Below are positions 1 through 8,631 of a stretch of DNA of 50,643 bases, piece by piece. The notes beneath the pieces are model-generated. The model was given only the letters and a program-made list of their open reading frames with translations, was not told the origin of the DNA and did no database searches. The position numbers and the translations under genes are program-made. Source of the stretch: an uncultured Granulosicoccaceae bacterium (GTDB lineage Bacteria > Pseudomonadota > Gammaproteobacteria > Granulosicoccales > Granulosicoccaceae); the NCBI GenBank assembly GCA_937998875.1, contig CALLBO010000027.1, forward strand, positions 1-50,643. Direction: 5' to 3'. How positions within the stretch are numbered: the first letter of the stretch is position 1; each line of letters starts with the position of its first letter.

Positions 1-1
1 T

Positions 2-709
2 ACCGCTTGCGGCATATTTTCCATCGACATCCATTTTCTCAGACGTATAACTAGCTACCCAGTCGTTGACCGGTGCATTGGCGGGCCCCGTATCGAAGGC
101 CAATAGCGTGGCGGCACCATCCCACCAGCTGATATTCGCTACACCACCAAGGTTTAAAACTGCCGCCTCACTTTTGAGCTTGTTGTCAGTGGCAGCCAAT
201 TGCAACAAAGCGCGGTGATATACCGGCGCCAGTGGCGCACCCTGCCCGCCAGCTAAAACATCAGATGAACGAAAATCCCACGCAACCGGCACACCTATCA
301 AGTTGGCCATCAATTGACCATCACCCAGTTGCCGTGTGCGTCCGGAAACGCCATCTACTGCCGCCCGATGGAGAACACTTTGCCCGTGAAAACCAACAAC
401 ACTGATTTGCGATGGTTCAATGTCTGAACGTTTCAACACTGTTAAAACGGCTTTGGCTTGCTGCTCGGTGACCAGCTGTTCAGCTACAGAAAAAATTGCG
501 GGTTCCGGCCCTTTAAACTGCCAGTCCAACGCTGCAGCCAGGGTCTCTTTTAGTAAGGCGACAACTCCGTCATCATAGGGCTCTAGCGAATAAGGACCAA
601 ACTCATGGAGCTCTTCTCCATCGGACTTCAACAACGCCACATCAATAAATCCATCGAGCACCGTACCTGTCATTAAACCCACAGCATATTTGGATTCGCT
701 ATCCTTCAT
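2..709 (-). CDS. anmK: Anhydro-N-acetylmuramic acid kinase, 5' part (runs off the window start)
   Basis: AnmK phosphorylates 1,6-anhydro-N-acetylmuramic acid while opening its anhydro ring, giving MurNAc-6-phosphate in cytoplasmic murein recycling. The first 236 residues are visible. The N-terminal phosphate-binding loop GLMTGTVLDGFID lies at residues 11-23, an HGQ segment lies near residue 105, NLGGVANIS near 184-192, and FDTGPAN near 203-209. The last two are characteristic of AnmK. Family members are about 370 residues, so roughly the C-terminal third lies outside the window. The start is the ATG complementary to 707-709. Downstream of its start on the other strand there is only the decayed permease remnant, so it is not obviously in an operon with the ABC genes. 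The family call is firm. Confidence 0.9.
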   Translation of the reverse strand, partial: MKDSESKYAVGLMTGTVLDGFIDVALLKSDGEELHEFGPYSLEPYDDGVVALLKETLAAALDWQFKGPEPAIFSVAEQLVTEQQAKAVLTVLKRSDIEPSQISVVGFHGQSVLHRAAVDGVSGRTRQLGDGQLMANLIGVPVAWDFRSSDVLAGGQGAPLAPVYHRALLQLAATDNKLKSEAAVLNLGGVANISWWDGAATLLAFDTGPANAPVNDWVASYTSEKMDVDGKYAASG

Positions 710-880
710 CTGCACTCACTATTATGTATCACAAACAGCATTTGACGCTGACCGACCCAGCGTATCAATACCACTATTGAAATGTCGAGTGGGATGTATT
801 CTATTTGTTAAAAGAGTCCACGCGCGTTGTGATTTAAAGTCAATCCAAAGCCCGGTACCTGTAAAGTACAAACCAGCTTA
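710..880. other. Intergenic sequence with no recognisable gene
   Basis: This stretch separates the anmK start from the remnant of a dipeptide permease gene. Open frames across it are short and resemble no family I know. It presumably holds the anmK promoter, but I could not pick convincing -35 and -10 boxes. Confidence 0.4.
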
Positions 881-1116
881 TTGCTCTCTGCTGCGGTCCT
901 CGTGGAAGCTTCTTTGTCATTTCTTGGTCTCGGCGCTCAGCCACCGGTTCCGTCATTGGGCCTTGCATTGGCCGAAGGAAGAAATTTTTTGCTGCTTTCA
1001 CCCTGGCCGGCTGTGTTTTCGGGCTTTGCTATTTTGTTTTGGCATTCGGGTTTAACTTACTGGGCGATGCGGCGCGAGATACGCTGGATCCGCGCTTGTC
1101 TAGTGACAAACTGTAG
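881..1116 (+). pseudogene. Remnant of a DppC/OppC-type peptide ABC transporter permease (C-terminal end, frameshifted)
   Basis: One frame from 881 reads VEASLSFLGLGAQPP, then PSLGLALAEGRNF, the conserved C-terminal block of oligopeptide/dipeptide/nickel ABC permeases (DppC/OppC). After GFAIL (about 1036) the similarity jumps to another frame, where LAFGFNLLGD and then RDTLDPRL continue the family pattern to a natural TAG at 1114-1116. One base appears to be missing in the T-rich run around 1032-1040. The upstream three quarters of a permease gene (about 200 residues) is absent and no partner genes lie nearby. This is therefore a decayed fragment, not only a frameshift. It marks an old deletion or rearrangement between anmK and the ABC importer. 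Confidence 0.8.
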
Positions 1117-1134
1117 CCGTATAGAGCCAGGTCA

Positions 1135-1902
1135 TCAGGCAAGAGTTTGTTTGGAACCCATGATATGAGCAACAATGTCTTGCCGGGTTGCCTCATGTTT
1201 ATTCAGATGCGTTGTCACCTGCCCTCTATGCATCACCGCTATGGTGTCAGCGCAACGAAAAACATGTTCCAGGTTGTGACTGATAATTAACACCGTCAAA
1301 CCCTGCTCTTTCACACGTTCTATTATCTGAAGCACGCGTTCGGTTTCCTCCACACCGAGTGCTGCGGTTGGCTCATCCATAATGATTAACTGCGCATCGC
1401 TATGAATTGCCCGCCCTATTGCAAGCGCCTGTCTTTGTCCCCCGGACATTACATAAGCACTGGCATAGGGGTTGCCGATATCAATACCTACACGCTCTTT
1501 AAGAACCCGCACTGCTTCAGATCGCATTCTGTCTGTGTCTTTAACTTTTACCAATCCGCCCAAATAGCTTTGGGTTAATTCCCGCCCGAGAAAGAAATTG
1601 CTGGCCAGATCGAAGGTGCCAACCAGCGCCAGATCCTGATAGATCGCTTCCAGCCCGTGCTTGCGTGCAGATTCGGGATCAGGGATTACCGTCTTAGCAC
1701 CATTGAGGTGAAGGCTACCGGACGTTGGTTGATGCACGCCCATAATGACTTTGATAAAAGTAGACTTGCCCGCACCGTTATCACCGACGAGAGCAGTCAC
1801 CTGACCTTTGGCGATGTCAAGGCTAGCACCTCTAAGTGCCTCAACCCCGCCAAAAGTCTTATAGATGTCTTTAACCGAAAGTAATACTTCACCCTCTACC
1901 AT
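1135..1902 (-). CDS. Ribose/sugar-type ABC importer, single-domain ATP-binding protein
   Basis: This is the cytoplasmic ATPase that powers the adjacent permease and binding protein. Walker A GDNGAGKST is at residues 40-48, the Q-loop YQD at 88-90, the signature MSGGQ at 152-156 (Met in place of the usual Leu), Walker B LIIMDEP at 172-178 and the switch His at 209. At 255 residues it has one ATPase domain, as in FrcA/XylG-type half-size proteins, not the duplicated RbsA form. It is the third gene of a minus-strand operon, 33 bp after the binding-protein gene. Ribose-family importers take up sugars, polyols or autoinducer-like molecules; the substrate cannot be read from the sequence. Confidence 0.9.
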   Translation of the reverse strand: MVEGEVLLSVKDIYKTFGGVEALRGASLDIAKGQVTALVGDNGAGKSTFIKVIMGVHQPTSGSLHLNGAKTVIPDPESARKHGLEAIYQDLALVGTFDLASNFFLGRELTQSYLGGLVKVKDTDRMRSEAVRVLKERVGIDIGNPYASAYVMSGGQRQALAIGRAIHSDAQLIIMDEPTAALGVEETERVLQIIERVKEQGLTVLIISHNLEHVFRCADTIAVMHRGQVTTHLNKHEATRQDIVAHIMGSKQTLA

Positions 1903-1935
1903 AATATTCGGCTCGGCAGAGGGCGAAGAGACAGT

Positions 1936-2952
1936 CTACTTACTGGCATTTGCCAGTTCCTTTTCAATTTCCGGCCAATTTTCCATTAGTTTGAGCGCAC
2001 CCTCTGGCACTTTTGTCAGTATGTCTTCGCGTGAAGAAACCATGACCATATCCAGCGGATACTGCTTTTTAATTTCTTCACCCTTGGAATGGCTGGCGAT
2101 TGCATCAGCTATATAGCGTCCACTGGACTGACTGTCTCTAAAGATTGAGCCTCTGATTTTACCTTCCCAAATCATGTCCAGTTCAGGTGGTACAGCGCCG
2201 AAACCAAAAACTGAAATATCACTCTCTCCCATTCCAGCCAGCGCTTCTGCTACCCCCATTGCCATACTGCTATTGCCGGCATACACTGCCTTAACATCAG
2301 GATTCGCCAGAATCAGCCTCTCTGTTGCATCAAAAGCTCTTGCTTGTTCCCAGTACGCATAGTGCTCAAAGCCTATCTCGACCCCGGCTGCTGTCCATAT
2401 GTCCCGAGCTGACCCAACACGTTGTTCGGACACTTGATTGCCCGGTTCAGCGAACATCAAACCAACCTTGTCGCCTGATGACAGCACATTCTCAAGTGCC
2501 CATGCTGCGGTAACCTCACCACCTTCAGCGTGCGAGTAGCCGCTGTAGGCAAGTACATCAACCTTGGCATCATCAGGATGAACATCAAGATGGTTAACCA
2601 CAATGATCGGTATACCTTCTTTGTTCGCCTCCTGCAGGGCAGGAACTATACCGAAGTAATCTATCGGACCGACAATAATGTAGTCCATATCGAGCGTGAT
2701 CAGATCATCAACAATGTCCAGTTGTTGCTGCACGCTGGCCTCTGACGCCGAGGCGCGAGCAGTAAACTCTATATCAACACCCTTAGCTTCCATTTCTTCA
2801 TTGAATGCAACCGCGAACTGACCAAAGTAGTCAAGCGTATCGTAAACCGGTGGAGCAAAACCGATCTTTAACTTGTCTTGCGCAAAACCTGTTGTAGCAG
2901 TGAACACAAGAGACAAGCCAAGCAGCAGACCTGTAAGCGTTTTCTTCATCAT
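1936..2952 (-). CDS. Periplasmic sugar-binding protein of the ribose-type ABC importer
   Basis: This 338-residue protein starts with a classical Sec signal peptide (MMKK, a hydrophobic stretch, then TTGFAQ around residues 20-25). It continues as a type I periplasmic binding protein of the RbsB/Peripla_BP_4 kind, with KIGFAPPVYDT at the mature N-terminus. It would capture the solute and deliver it to the permease encoded just upstream. Two adjacent ATG codons give the start, preceded by a purine-rich GGGGAAGG site. It is the middle gene of a permease, binding protein, ATPase operon. The substrate is unknown; a cyclic polyol or modified sugar is as likely as ribose. Confidence 0.88.
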   Translation of the reverse strand: MMKKTLTGLLLGLSLVFTATTGFAQDKLKIGFAPPVYDTLDYFGQFAVAFNEEMEAKGVDIEFTARASASEASVQQQLDIVDDLITLDMDYIIVGPIDYFGIVPALQEANKEGIPIIVVNHLDVHPDDAKVDVLAYSGYSHAEGGEVTAAWALENVLSSGDKVGLMFAEPGNQVSEQRVGSARDIWTAAGVEIGFEHYAYWEQARAFDATERLILANPDVKAVYAGNSSMAMGVAEALAGMGESDISVFGFGAVPPELDMIWEGKIRGSIFRDSQSSGRYIADAIASHSKGEEIKKQYPLDMVMVSSREDILTKVPEGALKLMENWPEIEKELANASK

Positions 2953-3021
2953 CCTTCCCCTTCAGTAAACATCCTACGAATTGATATGGTTGCAGTAGCG
3001 CAGCCATATAGATAATTTCGA

Positions 3022-4044
3022 TTATTCGCTAGCCATACCCTGCCTGCGGAACCGGTAGAGTTGGATTGCAACAGCAACTACTAACGTGGACCCTATAACA
3101 ATCTGCTGCCAATAGAACGGAACATTCATCAACAGTAAACCGTTCTCTGCAACACCAAGGAAAATGGCCCCCAGAAGGGTTCCCAATAGTGTTGCGTAAC
3201 CGCCAAACAGGTAAGTTCCGCCCAGCACAACAACCGCTATGGCATGTAGCTCCATAGTGGCCCCCAATACGGCTTGCGCTGCATTTAGCCGCGCGACAAG
3301 CATTGCCCCAGCCAACCCTGCGAGTGAACCGCATATTACATAGGCACTTGCTTCATAAAAGTTAATGCGAATACCGGAACGATTTGCAGCACTACGATCA
3401 CCTCCTACGGCAAGAATATACGTACCAAAACGCGTTTTATTAAGCAGAAAAGCTCCAAGTAGAACTACCGTAAACGCAATTATGCCTGCAGCCGGAATTC
3501 CTAAAACGCGCCCTTGGCCAATCCATAGAAAACTCTCCGGAAAGTTACGAACCTGATCCGACCCCATCGTCAGGTAGGCAAGGCCGCGTACTGCAGTCAA
3601 CGTACCTAGCGTCACTATTAATGGCGGGACTTTTAAGAGTGTAACAGCCAGCCCGTTAACAAGACCTACAGCCGCGCCTACTCCAACCGCTGCCACTATT
3701 GCCATGACAGAAAGCAAGCCATCAGCAGCTAAACCGCTCTTCATCACCACTCCAGCGGTACAACCTGCAAGTGCAACTGTCGATCCGACGGACAGATCAA
3801 TTCCACGGGCAGCCATCACGATGGTCATTCCAGTTCCAAGAATCAGGAATATCGAGATCTGACGAAAAACGTTGAATATGTTTCGGCCATCCAGAAACAC
3901 CGGATTGACGACACTGATCACTACGACTAACAAAACCAACGGTACCAGAAGTCCCAAGGGAGGAACCAAGCCGGGATTGCGTTGCAGGAAGCTGTATGAA
4001 TGTTCCTTCCCCAGCTCCGGTACTGCGGTGGTAGTACCTGACAT
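3022..4044 (-). CDS. Ribose-type ABC importer permease
   Basis: This 340-residue, strongly hydrophobic protein has about nine to ten predicted membrane spans and belongs to the BPD_transp_2 (RbsC/XylH/FrcC) family. Family signatures visible are GTGMTIVMAARGIDLSVGS (residues about 71-89) and VPPLIVTLGT near 140, followed by the Gly-rich AVVVLGGTYLFGG near 273. It forms the transmembrane pore as a homodimer. It is the first gene of the operon, and 70 bp separate it from the binding-protein gene. Upstream, at 4101-4126, repeated TACTAA/CACTAAT half-sites may be regulatory. Confidence 0.9.
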   Translation of the reverse strand: MSGTTTAVPELGKEHSYSFLQRNPGLVPPLGLLVPLVLLVVVISVVNPVFLDGRNIFNVFRQISIFLILGTGMTIVMAARGIDLSVGSTVALAGCTAGVVMKSGLAADGLLSVMAIVAAVGVGAAVGLVNGLAVTLLKVPPLIVTLGTLTAVRGLAYLTMGSDQVRNFPESFLWIGQGRVLGIPAAGIIAFTVVLLGAFLLNKTRFGTYILAVGGDRSAANRSGIRINFYEASAYVICGSLAGLAGAMLVARLNAAQAVLGATMELHAIAVVVLGGTYLFGGYATLLGTLLGAIFLGVAENGLLLMNVPFYWQQIVIGSTLVVAVAIQLYRFRRQGMASE

Positions 4045-4162
4045 ATCCGTTTATCCCGAGGTTTTCCGTATTTCATCCGTTGCTGCTATAGCATCGGCAA
4101 GTAAATACTAACACACTAATACTTTAGACACGCTTGCGAATGACCTGCCCTGGGTTGTTATG

Positions 4163-4915
4163 CTACCGACGCAAAGGTGAGAGTCTAAGAAACTCAGACA
4201 ATCGCGACTTTGGATAAAATGCGGTACTGAATGATGATCGATCTCTGGAGCGTTTGAGCCAGTCGGTTGCATTCGCAAACTCAGTCAACCACATATTTTC
4301 AAAACCCAGATCATCCATCCGATCAATCAAGGGCAAAGCAATGATATCGGCCAACCCGAATACATCACCCGACAACCAGGCGAGGTTATCAAGACGCTGC
4401 TCCATTCTTGCAAGAGTTGATCGAAATTGATCTACTGCGGCATCAACTTCTGCGTCATTAAATCCTTTGCGACCCATTCTTTCGTAAAATTGTTTTCTTA
4501 TCGGTCGGATATCTGCTTGCTGGGCTTGAAACTCAGCATCATCGAGATTGTTATAGCGTGGTAAAAAAGCCATGTTAAATGATGGTACCCTGACAGCAGC
4601 GGTAGGTACCTCATCCAGATATCGTACCCATGCTCTGACCACTGCTCGATCTACAGGGTCTTCCGGCAACATTGGTTTATCAGGAAATACCTCTTCCAGA
4701 TATTCGCAGATAACGCCGGAATCAGTAATAACCCCGTCATCATGTATCAGGGTTGGTACCACCCCGTTCGGGTTAAGCTTAAGATATTCTTCGGATAGAT
4801 GTTCATTGGTTGCGAGATTAACCAGCTGGCTTTCCCAGTCAAGATCCTTTTCCGCCAGACAAAGGCGAACTTTCTGGCTACAGGTTGAATGATTAGCGTG
4901 GTACAGTTTCAGCAT
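4163..4915 (-). CDS. Glutathione S-transferase family protein
   Basis: This 250-residue cytosolic protein has a thioredoxin-fold N-terminal domain. A Ser/Cys-rich active-site segment HSTCSQKVRLCL spans about residues 9-20, the cis-Pro loop GVVPTL is near 51-56, and the glutathione gamma-Glu contact DSGVICEYLEE is near 66-76. An all-helical C-terminal domain follows. Bacterial GSTs of this size often act in aromatic or dehalogenation pathways, or as cis-trans isomerases. Nothing here fixes the substrate. It stands alone on the minus strand, divergent from the binding-like protein at 5067. Confidence 0.85.
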   Translation of the reverse strand: MLKLYHANHSTCSQKVRLCLAEKDLDWESQLVNLATNEHLSEEYLKLNPNGVVPTLIHDDGVITDSGVICEYLEEVFPDKPMLPEDPVDRAVVRAWVRYLDEVPTAAVRVPSFNMAFLPRYNNLDDAEFQAQQADIRPIRKQFYERMGRKGFNDAEVDAAVDQFRSTLARMEQRLDNLAWLSGDVFGLADIIALPLIDRMDDLGFENMWLTEFANATDWLKRSRDRSSFSTAFYPKSRLSEFLRLSPLRR

Positions 4916-5066
4916 TGTCCGGGGTGTATGTGTGTGTTCTGGTATTCACTATAACGCCAATTCCATACTATGTCCCCATAGGTGAATCGGAATTTTTCAA
5001 TACTGACGCTTAGTGAGATGACACAGACCCGCGCAGTTACCTCGACTACCAGATACAGACACGCTC

Positions 5067-5969
5067 GTGAAAATTAAGCTCTCTATATTTTCGAACTACG
5101 GAACAGTGCCGTTGCAAATTGCACGCACCCATGGATTCTTTGAAGAAGTTGGTCTTGACGCAGAAATTGAATCTACAAGCAGCTCCATCGAACAGATGAC
5201 CGGTGTTATCGATGGACGTTTTGATATCGCAGCGACTGCAATCGATAACGTTATTGCCTATAACAGCGGGCAAGGTGCTGCACCCACAAACTCAGTGCCG
5301 CGTCTTAAGGTTTTCCTCGGTAGTGCATCCTACCGACTGCCGTTTGTTGTGGCACCCGAAATATTAACTTTTAAGGATCTTCACGGATATACAATCGCAG
5401 TTGATGCACTGACTACAGGCTTTGCGTTTCTACTGCGGGAAATGCTTGAAATAAACGGACTTGGTCCTGACGACTATGAATTTAAATCTTTCGGCGCCCC
5501 GATGGAACGCTGGCAAGCCGTTGAAAACGGCAATGCAGTGGGTGCTCTACTCAACGCTCACTTTGAGGCTATAGCACATCAGAAGAACTGCCGTACCCTG
5601 AAAAGCAAACCGGATCCCTGGGATAACTACGAGGGCAACACCTTTTGCGCAGGCACCGGGTTTCTAAATGACGGACCGGTAGATCCATTCATCAATGCGA
5701 TGCTGCGTGCAGTAGCATTCACTAAAGATCCAGACAATTTCGATGTGGTAGCGACCGCCCTGGTTGAGCACATTGGCAATCTCGATTCACATACAGCCGT
5801 AGGAGTGGCAAAATCCCTTCAAGGGGCTCAATCAATACTCACAGACAATCTACCCGTATCATACCGTGGTATTGCTGAAGTTTTGCGGTTGCGTGAGAAA
5901 TACACCGATACCTGCTTGGGCTTAACCCCTGAAGACCTGTGCGATTCCCGGGTAACTTTTGCTCCTTAA
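5067..5969 (+). CDS. NMT1/SsuA-type substrate-binding-like protein without signal peptide
   Basis: This 300-residue protein has the type II binding fold of NMT1/THI5/SsuA proteins. It opens directly with the first mature strand (KIKLSIFSNYGTVPLQIA), and further on has GLDAEIE and the DGRFDIAATAIDNVIAY segment. The start is GTG at 5067. The same frame is closed by TGA at 5019-5021 with no ATG between, so no export signal can be added. A family member of this kind normally binds its ligand in the periplasm; this one appears cytoplasmic. The gene precedes the molybdenum hydroxylase genes by 12 bp and is probably co-transcribed, so it may carry or sense the hydroxylase substrate. That role is inference. 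Confidence 0.75.
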   Translation: MKIKLSIFSNYGTVPLQIARTHGFFEEVGLDAEIESTSSSIEQMTGVIDGRFDIAATAIDNVIAYNSGQGAAPTNSVPRLKVFLGSASYRLPFVVAPEILTFKDLHGYTIAVDALTTGFAFLLREMLEINGLGPDDYEFKSFGAPMERWQAVENGNAVGALLNAHFEAIAHQKNCRTLKSKPDPWDNYEGNTFCAGTGFLNDGPVDPFINAMLRAVAFTKDPDNFDVVATALVEHIGNLDSHTAVGVAKSLQGAQSILTDNLPVSYRGIAEVLRLREKYTDTCLGLTPEDLCDSRVTFAP

Positions 5970-5981
5970 GGTAACGTTATA

Positions 5982-6455
5982 GTGAATCGAAAGCATACTA
6001 CCAATTCTACTACCGTAGTTAATGACCGCAGAGTTCTTGTAGAATCCGATACTAAATCGACCTTACTAACATACCTTCGTAATAGTTTGCGGCTGACAGG
6101 AACCAAGGCAGGCTGTGCCACCGGTAATTGTGGTGCATGCACTGTATTGATTGATGGTGCTGCTGTGCAGTCGTGCCAGATTAGCTTACACGCATTAGAT
6201 AAAAACAATGTACAAACAATAGAGCACATTGTAAAAACTCCATTGGGTAACCGTATAGCCACTGCCCTAACGCAACACGACGCAGCACAATGCGGATATT
6301 GCCTGCCAGGCATCGTGGTATCTACCTATGCAGCGATGCTATCAACGGAGTCACCGGATCCTATGCAGGCTCTGCAACGCAACCTGTGTCGGTGCGGTTC
6401 GCACTCAAGAATACTGAGCGCTCTTGAAGAAGTAATGCAGGCGACGGACGCTTAA
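5982..6455 (+). CDS. Molybdenum hydroxylase [2Fe-2S] small subunit
   Basis: This 157-residue iron-sulfur subunit of the xanthine dehydrogenase family passes electrons from the molybdenum site. The plant-ferredoxin-type cluster ligands are Cys45, Cys50, Cys53 and Cys65. The second cluster uses Cys104, Cys107, Cys136 and Cys138 (CGYC and CRC motifs). The start is GTG at 5982. It lies 12 bp after the binding-like gene and 4 bp before the large-subunit gene, so the three are almost certainly one operon. No FAD subunit is present here, as in nicotinate and isoquinoline dehydrogenases that hand electrons to a cytochrome or another acceptor. Confidence 0.9.
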   Translation: MNRKHTTNSTTVVNDRRVLVESDTKSTLLTYLRNSLRLTGTKAGCATGNCGACTVLIDGAAVQSCQISLHALDKNNVQTIEHIVKTPLGNRIATALTQHDAAQCGYCLPGIVVSTYAAMLSTESPDPMQALQRNLCRCGSHSRILSALEEVMQATDA

Positions 6456-6459
6456 CCGT

Positions 6460-8481
6460 ATGGCTGACCTGTCGCAGCGTTTTTCGTTTGATCCGAATAT
6501 CCGGAAAATACTTGTTAACACTGGCAAGGTGGAGATAGGTCAACACGTACACCACGCTTTTCGGAAAATTGTTGCAGACATACTGGAAATAAACATCGCC
6601 CGCGTGCAGGTGGCACCAGTCTCCACACAATTTAGCCCGGATGATGGTATGACGGTCGGGAGTTTATCCGTACAGATTACCGGTGCCAACATTCGCGATG
6701 CAGCTTTCACCTTGCGTGCTGCACTGTTTGAAGAAGCCGCTCAGAAGTTACGGTCTAATAGCGATGATATTGTACTTGATCCACATACGCTTGAAGCTAG
6801 CGCGGGTGGACAGCGGTGTTCAATATTCGACTTACCTGTTGCCCGCGATCTATCTACCAACAAATCCGACTCAGACACTACTTGTTTTAATCCAATCATT
6901 GCAGCATCAGTCCGCGGCGAACGCTTTTATATACAGGATTTTACTTTACCGGGAATGATGTACGCCCGGGCGCTTCGAAGCTGCTTGATCGATGCCAATA
7001 AACCGTTAAATGTCCGACATATCACAGACGGTGGGTTTAGTGCCATCGTAGCCGATTCCGAAGCTTTGTTAGAGCACGCATGGTCACAATTAGAGCCCAG
7101 CACCGCTGCAAGAGATAGAACATGCGATGGCCCGGTACAAAACTGGATACGCGATCGAAATGTGCTAACCCAAACCATCGGAGACACAACACCTGTACAA
7201 GAGTCCATTCAAACGACGGCAACAAGACCGTTCTTATTGCACGCCTCTATCGCACCCTCATGCGCTATTGCCCTCTACAACCAGGGAGTGCTGACAATCT
7301 GGACGCATTCTCAGGGCATTTTCCCGCTGCGTGATACTTTGGCAAGTCACCTCAACATGCTGACAGATAAGATTATTGTTAACCATATTCCCTCGGCCGG
7401 GTGTTATGGCCACAATGCCGCAGACGATGCAGTTATGGACGCGGTGCTGGTATGTTTGCAAGTAGAAGGCATACCTGTGCGGGTAACCTGGACACGGCAA
7501 GACGACTTTCAGCATGCGCCGGTAGGCGCACCGATGCACGTGCAGATAGATGCGCAGCTAAACAATGACAACTCAATAAAGCATTGGCATCATACCATCT
7601 GGAGCGGACCACACGGGCAACGACCCGGCGGTGGTGGCAATGTAAACCTGTTGGCAGCCATTGAGCAGGATCCGCAGAATAAATCAACAAACATTCAGGA
7701 TCTTCCGTTAAAGATTGGGGGTGGCGCCACGCGCAACGCTACACCACCTTATTCCATAAAATCTTGTGGCGTTACATCACATGTTATTCAGGACTTGCCG
7801 GTTCGCACTTCATCAATCCGCGGCCTCGGTGCGCAAATCAATGTGGTTTGCATAGAAGCAATGATGGATAAACTGGCGGACAGTTGCGAGACACATCGAC
7901 TACAGTTTCGCCTTAAGCATCTCACTGATCCGCGTGGTCGCGAAATCTTGCGTCGCTTAAGCATCCAACTGGATACAGCCACCATCGCGTTGCAGGATGG
8001 CGAAACCATAGGCTTAGGCTATTCACGCTACAAAGAAAAAGCCGCTTACGCTGCGGTTGCTGTACGCATCCGGCTAACAGAAACGGTTGAACTGCTTGAC
8101 GTCTGGGCAGTCGTCGACGCGGGAAATATAGTCGAGCGATCTGGTGCACTCAACCAGATAGAAGGCGGAATTATCCAGGCCGCCAGCTGGACACTGTGCG
8201 AAGGTGCATTGCTAAAGAACGGGTACATTGATGCCGCGGGCTGGGAAGATTATCCAATCATGGGATGGTCCGGCATTCCGGCCATCCACACAACGCTGGT
8301 TGACGGGCGAGGCGACTCACCGTCACATGCGCCGTCATTGGGTCTCGGGGAATGTATGGTAGGGCCGGTCTCTGCAGCTATTGTCAACGCTGTGAGCACA
8401 GAAGCGGGCTGCAGCATGACTGACCTGCCGCTAGTTCCAGAGAAATTCGTTCTGGCAGCCAGTACGGATAGTGATGGCTGA
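6460..8481 (+). CDS. Molybdenum hydroxylase large (Mo-cofactor) subunit, NicB/IorB-like
   Basis: This 673-residue molybdopterin-binding subunit begins with GKVEIGQHVHHAFRKIVAD (about residues 22-40), the entry block of nicotinate dehydrogenase NicB and isoquinoline oxidoreductase IorB. RGLGAQINV appears near residue 452, and the catalytic Glu is probably that of GLGECMVGP near residue 628. It would hydroxylate an N-heteroaromatic carbon with water-derived oxygen. At 673 residues it is somewhat shorter than usual for this class. It lacks the cytochrome-c tail of Pseudomonas NicB, so its electron acceptor is unknown. No signal peptide is present. It pairs with the small subunit 4 bp upstream. 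Confidence 0.85.
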   Translation: MADLSQRFSFDPNIRKILVNTGKVEIGQHVHHAFRKIVADILEINIARVQVAPVSTQFSPDDGMTVGSLSVQITGANIRDAAFTLRAALFEEAAQKLRSNSDDIVLDPHTLEASAGGQRCSIFDLPVARDLSTNKSDSDTTCFNPIIAASVRGERFYIQDFTLPGMMYARALRSCLIDANKPLNVRHITDGGFSAIVADSEALLEHAWSQLEPSTAARDRTCDGPVQNWIRDRNVLTQTIGDTTPVQESIQTTATRPFLLHASIAPSCAIALYNQGVLTIWTHSQGIFPLRDTLASHLNMLTDKIIVNHIPSAGCYGHNAADDAVMDAVLVCLQVEGIPVRVTWTRQDDFQHAPVGAPMHVQIDAQLNNDNSIKHWHHTIWSGPHGQRPGGGGNVNLLAAIEQDPQNKSTNIQDLPLKIGGGATRNATPPYSIKSCGVTSHVIQDLPVRTSSIRGLGAQINVVCIEAMMDKLADSCETHRLQFRLKHLTDPRGREILRRLSIQLDTATIALQDGETIGLGYSRYKEKAAYAAVAVRIRLTETVELLDVWAVVDAGNIVERSGALNQIEGGIIQAASWTLCEGALLKNGYIDAAGWEDYPIMGWSGIPAIHTTLVDGRGDSPSHAPSLGLGECMVGPVSAAIVNAVSTEAGCSMTDLPLVPEKFVLAASTDSDG

Positions 8482-8500
8482 CAGTTCCAATAAAATTACC

Positions 8501-8514
8501 GATTATCGATTAAA
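8501..8514. promoter_or_regulatory. ATCGAT-centred operator-like site upstream of the TAXI-TRAP genes
   Basis: GATTATCGATTAAA matches 11 of 14 positions of the perfect palindrome GATTATCGATAATC found at 38371-38384. It lies 118 bp before the TAXI start codon. A shared regulator is inferred from the recurrence alone. Confidence 0.4.
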
Positions 8515-8631
8515 AACAACCATCAATACGATAGAATGCAGACACGCGCCTGAACAGGCATAGCAGGCATATGACCTGTCGGCGTACATCGTCGGCTCGA
8601 TTCCCGGCACAGCAATTATCAGGAGGACTCC

